Below, in pieces: positions 5,154-5,280 of a stretch of 5,280 nt of DNA. Source of the stretch: Desulfamplus sp. (GTDB lineage Bacteria; Desulfobacterota; Desulfobacteria; Desulfobacterales; Desulfobacteraceae); the NCBI GenBank assembly GCA_015231395.1, contig JADGBP010000187.1, forward strand, positions 1-5,280. The letters run 5' to 3'. The notes under the pieces were generated by a model. It did no database searches. It had not been told where the DNA came from and saw only the letters and a list, made by a program, of their open reading frames with translations. The position numbers were made by a program, and so were the translations under genes. Within the stretch, counting starts at the first letter, position 1, and each line of letters begins with the position of its first letter.

Positions 5154-5280
5154 AAAAAAATCAGGGGAAAAGGCGGTCTGAGCAGAAGTTAAGGGGGCAC
5201 CTTTGACAGATACATGAATCCGGTTCATTTATTAATCATATCAAATATTTTAGAATGAATTTATCATTAACTTTATTAAT
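5154..5280 (+). repeat. 127-nt direct repeat, copy 2 (downstream of acsD, cut by window end)
   Basis: This copy is identical to 3158-3284 at every base, in the same orientation, 1,996 nt away. It starts 64 nt after the acsD stop within a nine-base A-run and reaches the last base of the window, so its true length is unknown. Its left flank (CTTAACACATT) is unrelated to that of copy 1. Because copy 1 precedes acsD, this copy may precede another gene or a second acsD. Confidence 0.97.

Overview
The window reads as a fragment of an anaerobic, probably sulfate-reducing deltaproteobacterial genome (Desulfobacterales-like). The main support is a gene for the delta (small corrinoid Fe-S protein) subunit of the CO dehydrogenase/acetyl-CoA synthase complex, together with a pilus/secretion ATPase, moderate-to-low GC and long AT-rich, repeat-filled intergenic stretches. 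The taxon is inferred from gene content and style only. All three clear genes lie on the + strand.

Layout: 1-376 is non-coding apart from a possible 11-codon tail of an upstream gene. It holds a good sigma70-type promoter (167-195) and a tandem pair of 62-64 nt hairpin-forming repeats (227-352). Next comes a GspE/PilB-family hexameric ATPase (377-2503) whose zinc-binding C-terminal region is interrupted by about 110 residues of Asn/His/Gly/Thr-rich repeats. Its last codons are duplicated just downstream (2479-2549), and an HD-domain metal-dependent phosphohydrolase follows (2548-3099). A 431-nt gap (3100-3530) contains a 127-nt repeat, a candidate promoter and a strong Shine-Dalgarno. The acsD/cdhD-type gene (3531-5090) follows, with a ~175-residue Ala/Lys/Asp-rich C-terminal extension not found in classical versions. 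The window ends inside a perfect second copy of the 127-nt repeat (5154-5280).

How the genes relate: the ATPase and the HD hydrolase are close enough (44 nt) to be co-transcribed, but no functional link is evident. acsD appears to have its own promoter and leader. Its product would work with the gamma corrinoid subunit to pass methyl groups between methyl-tetrahydrofolate/pterin and acetyl-CoA synthase in the Wood-Ljungdahl pathway, in either the acetate-oxidising or the CO2-fixing direction.

Most unusual points: (i) acsD lies between perfect direct repeats 1,996 nt apart, and the matched length is exactly 127 nt up to the window edge, which suggests either a real tandem/circular unit or an assembly-graph loop; (ii) low-complexity repeat expansions occur in two otherwise conserved enzymes; (iii) a tandem structured repeat lies in the leader of the ATPase gene. 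No complete mobile element, CRISPR array, tRNA or rRNA is visible.
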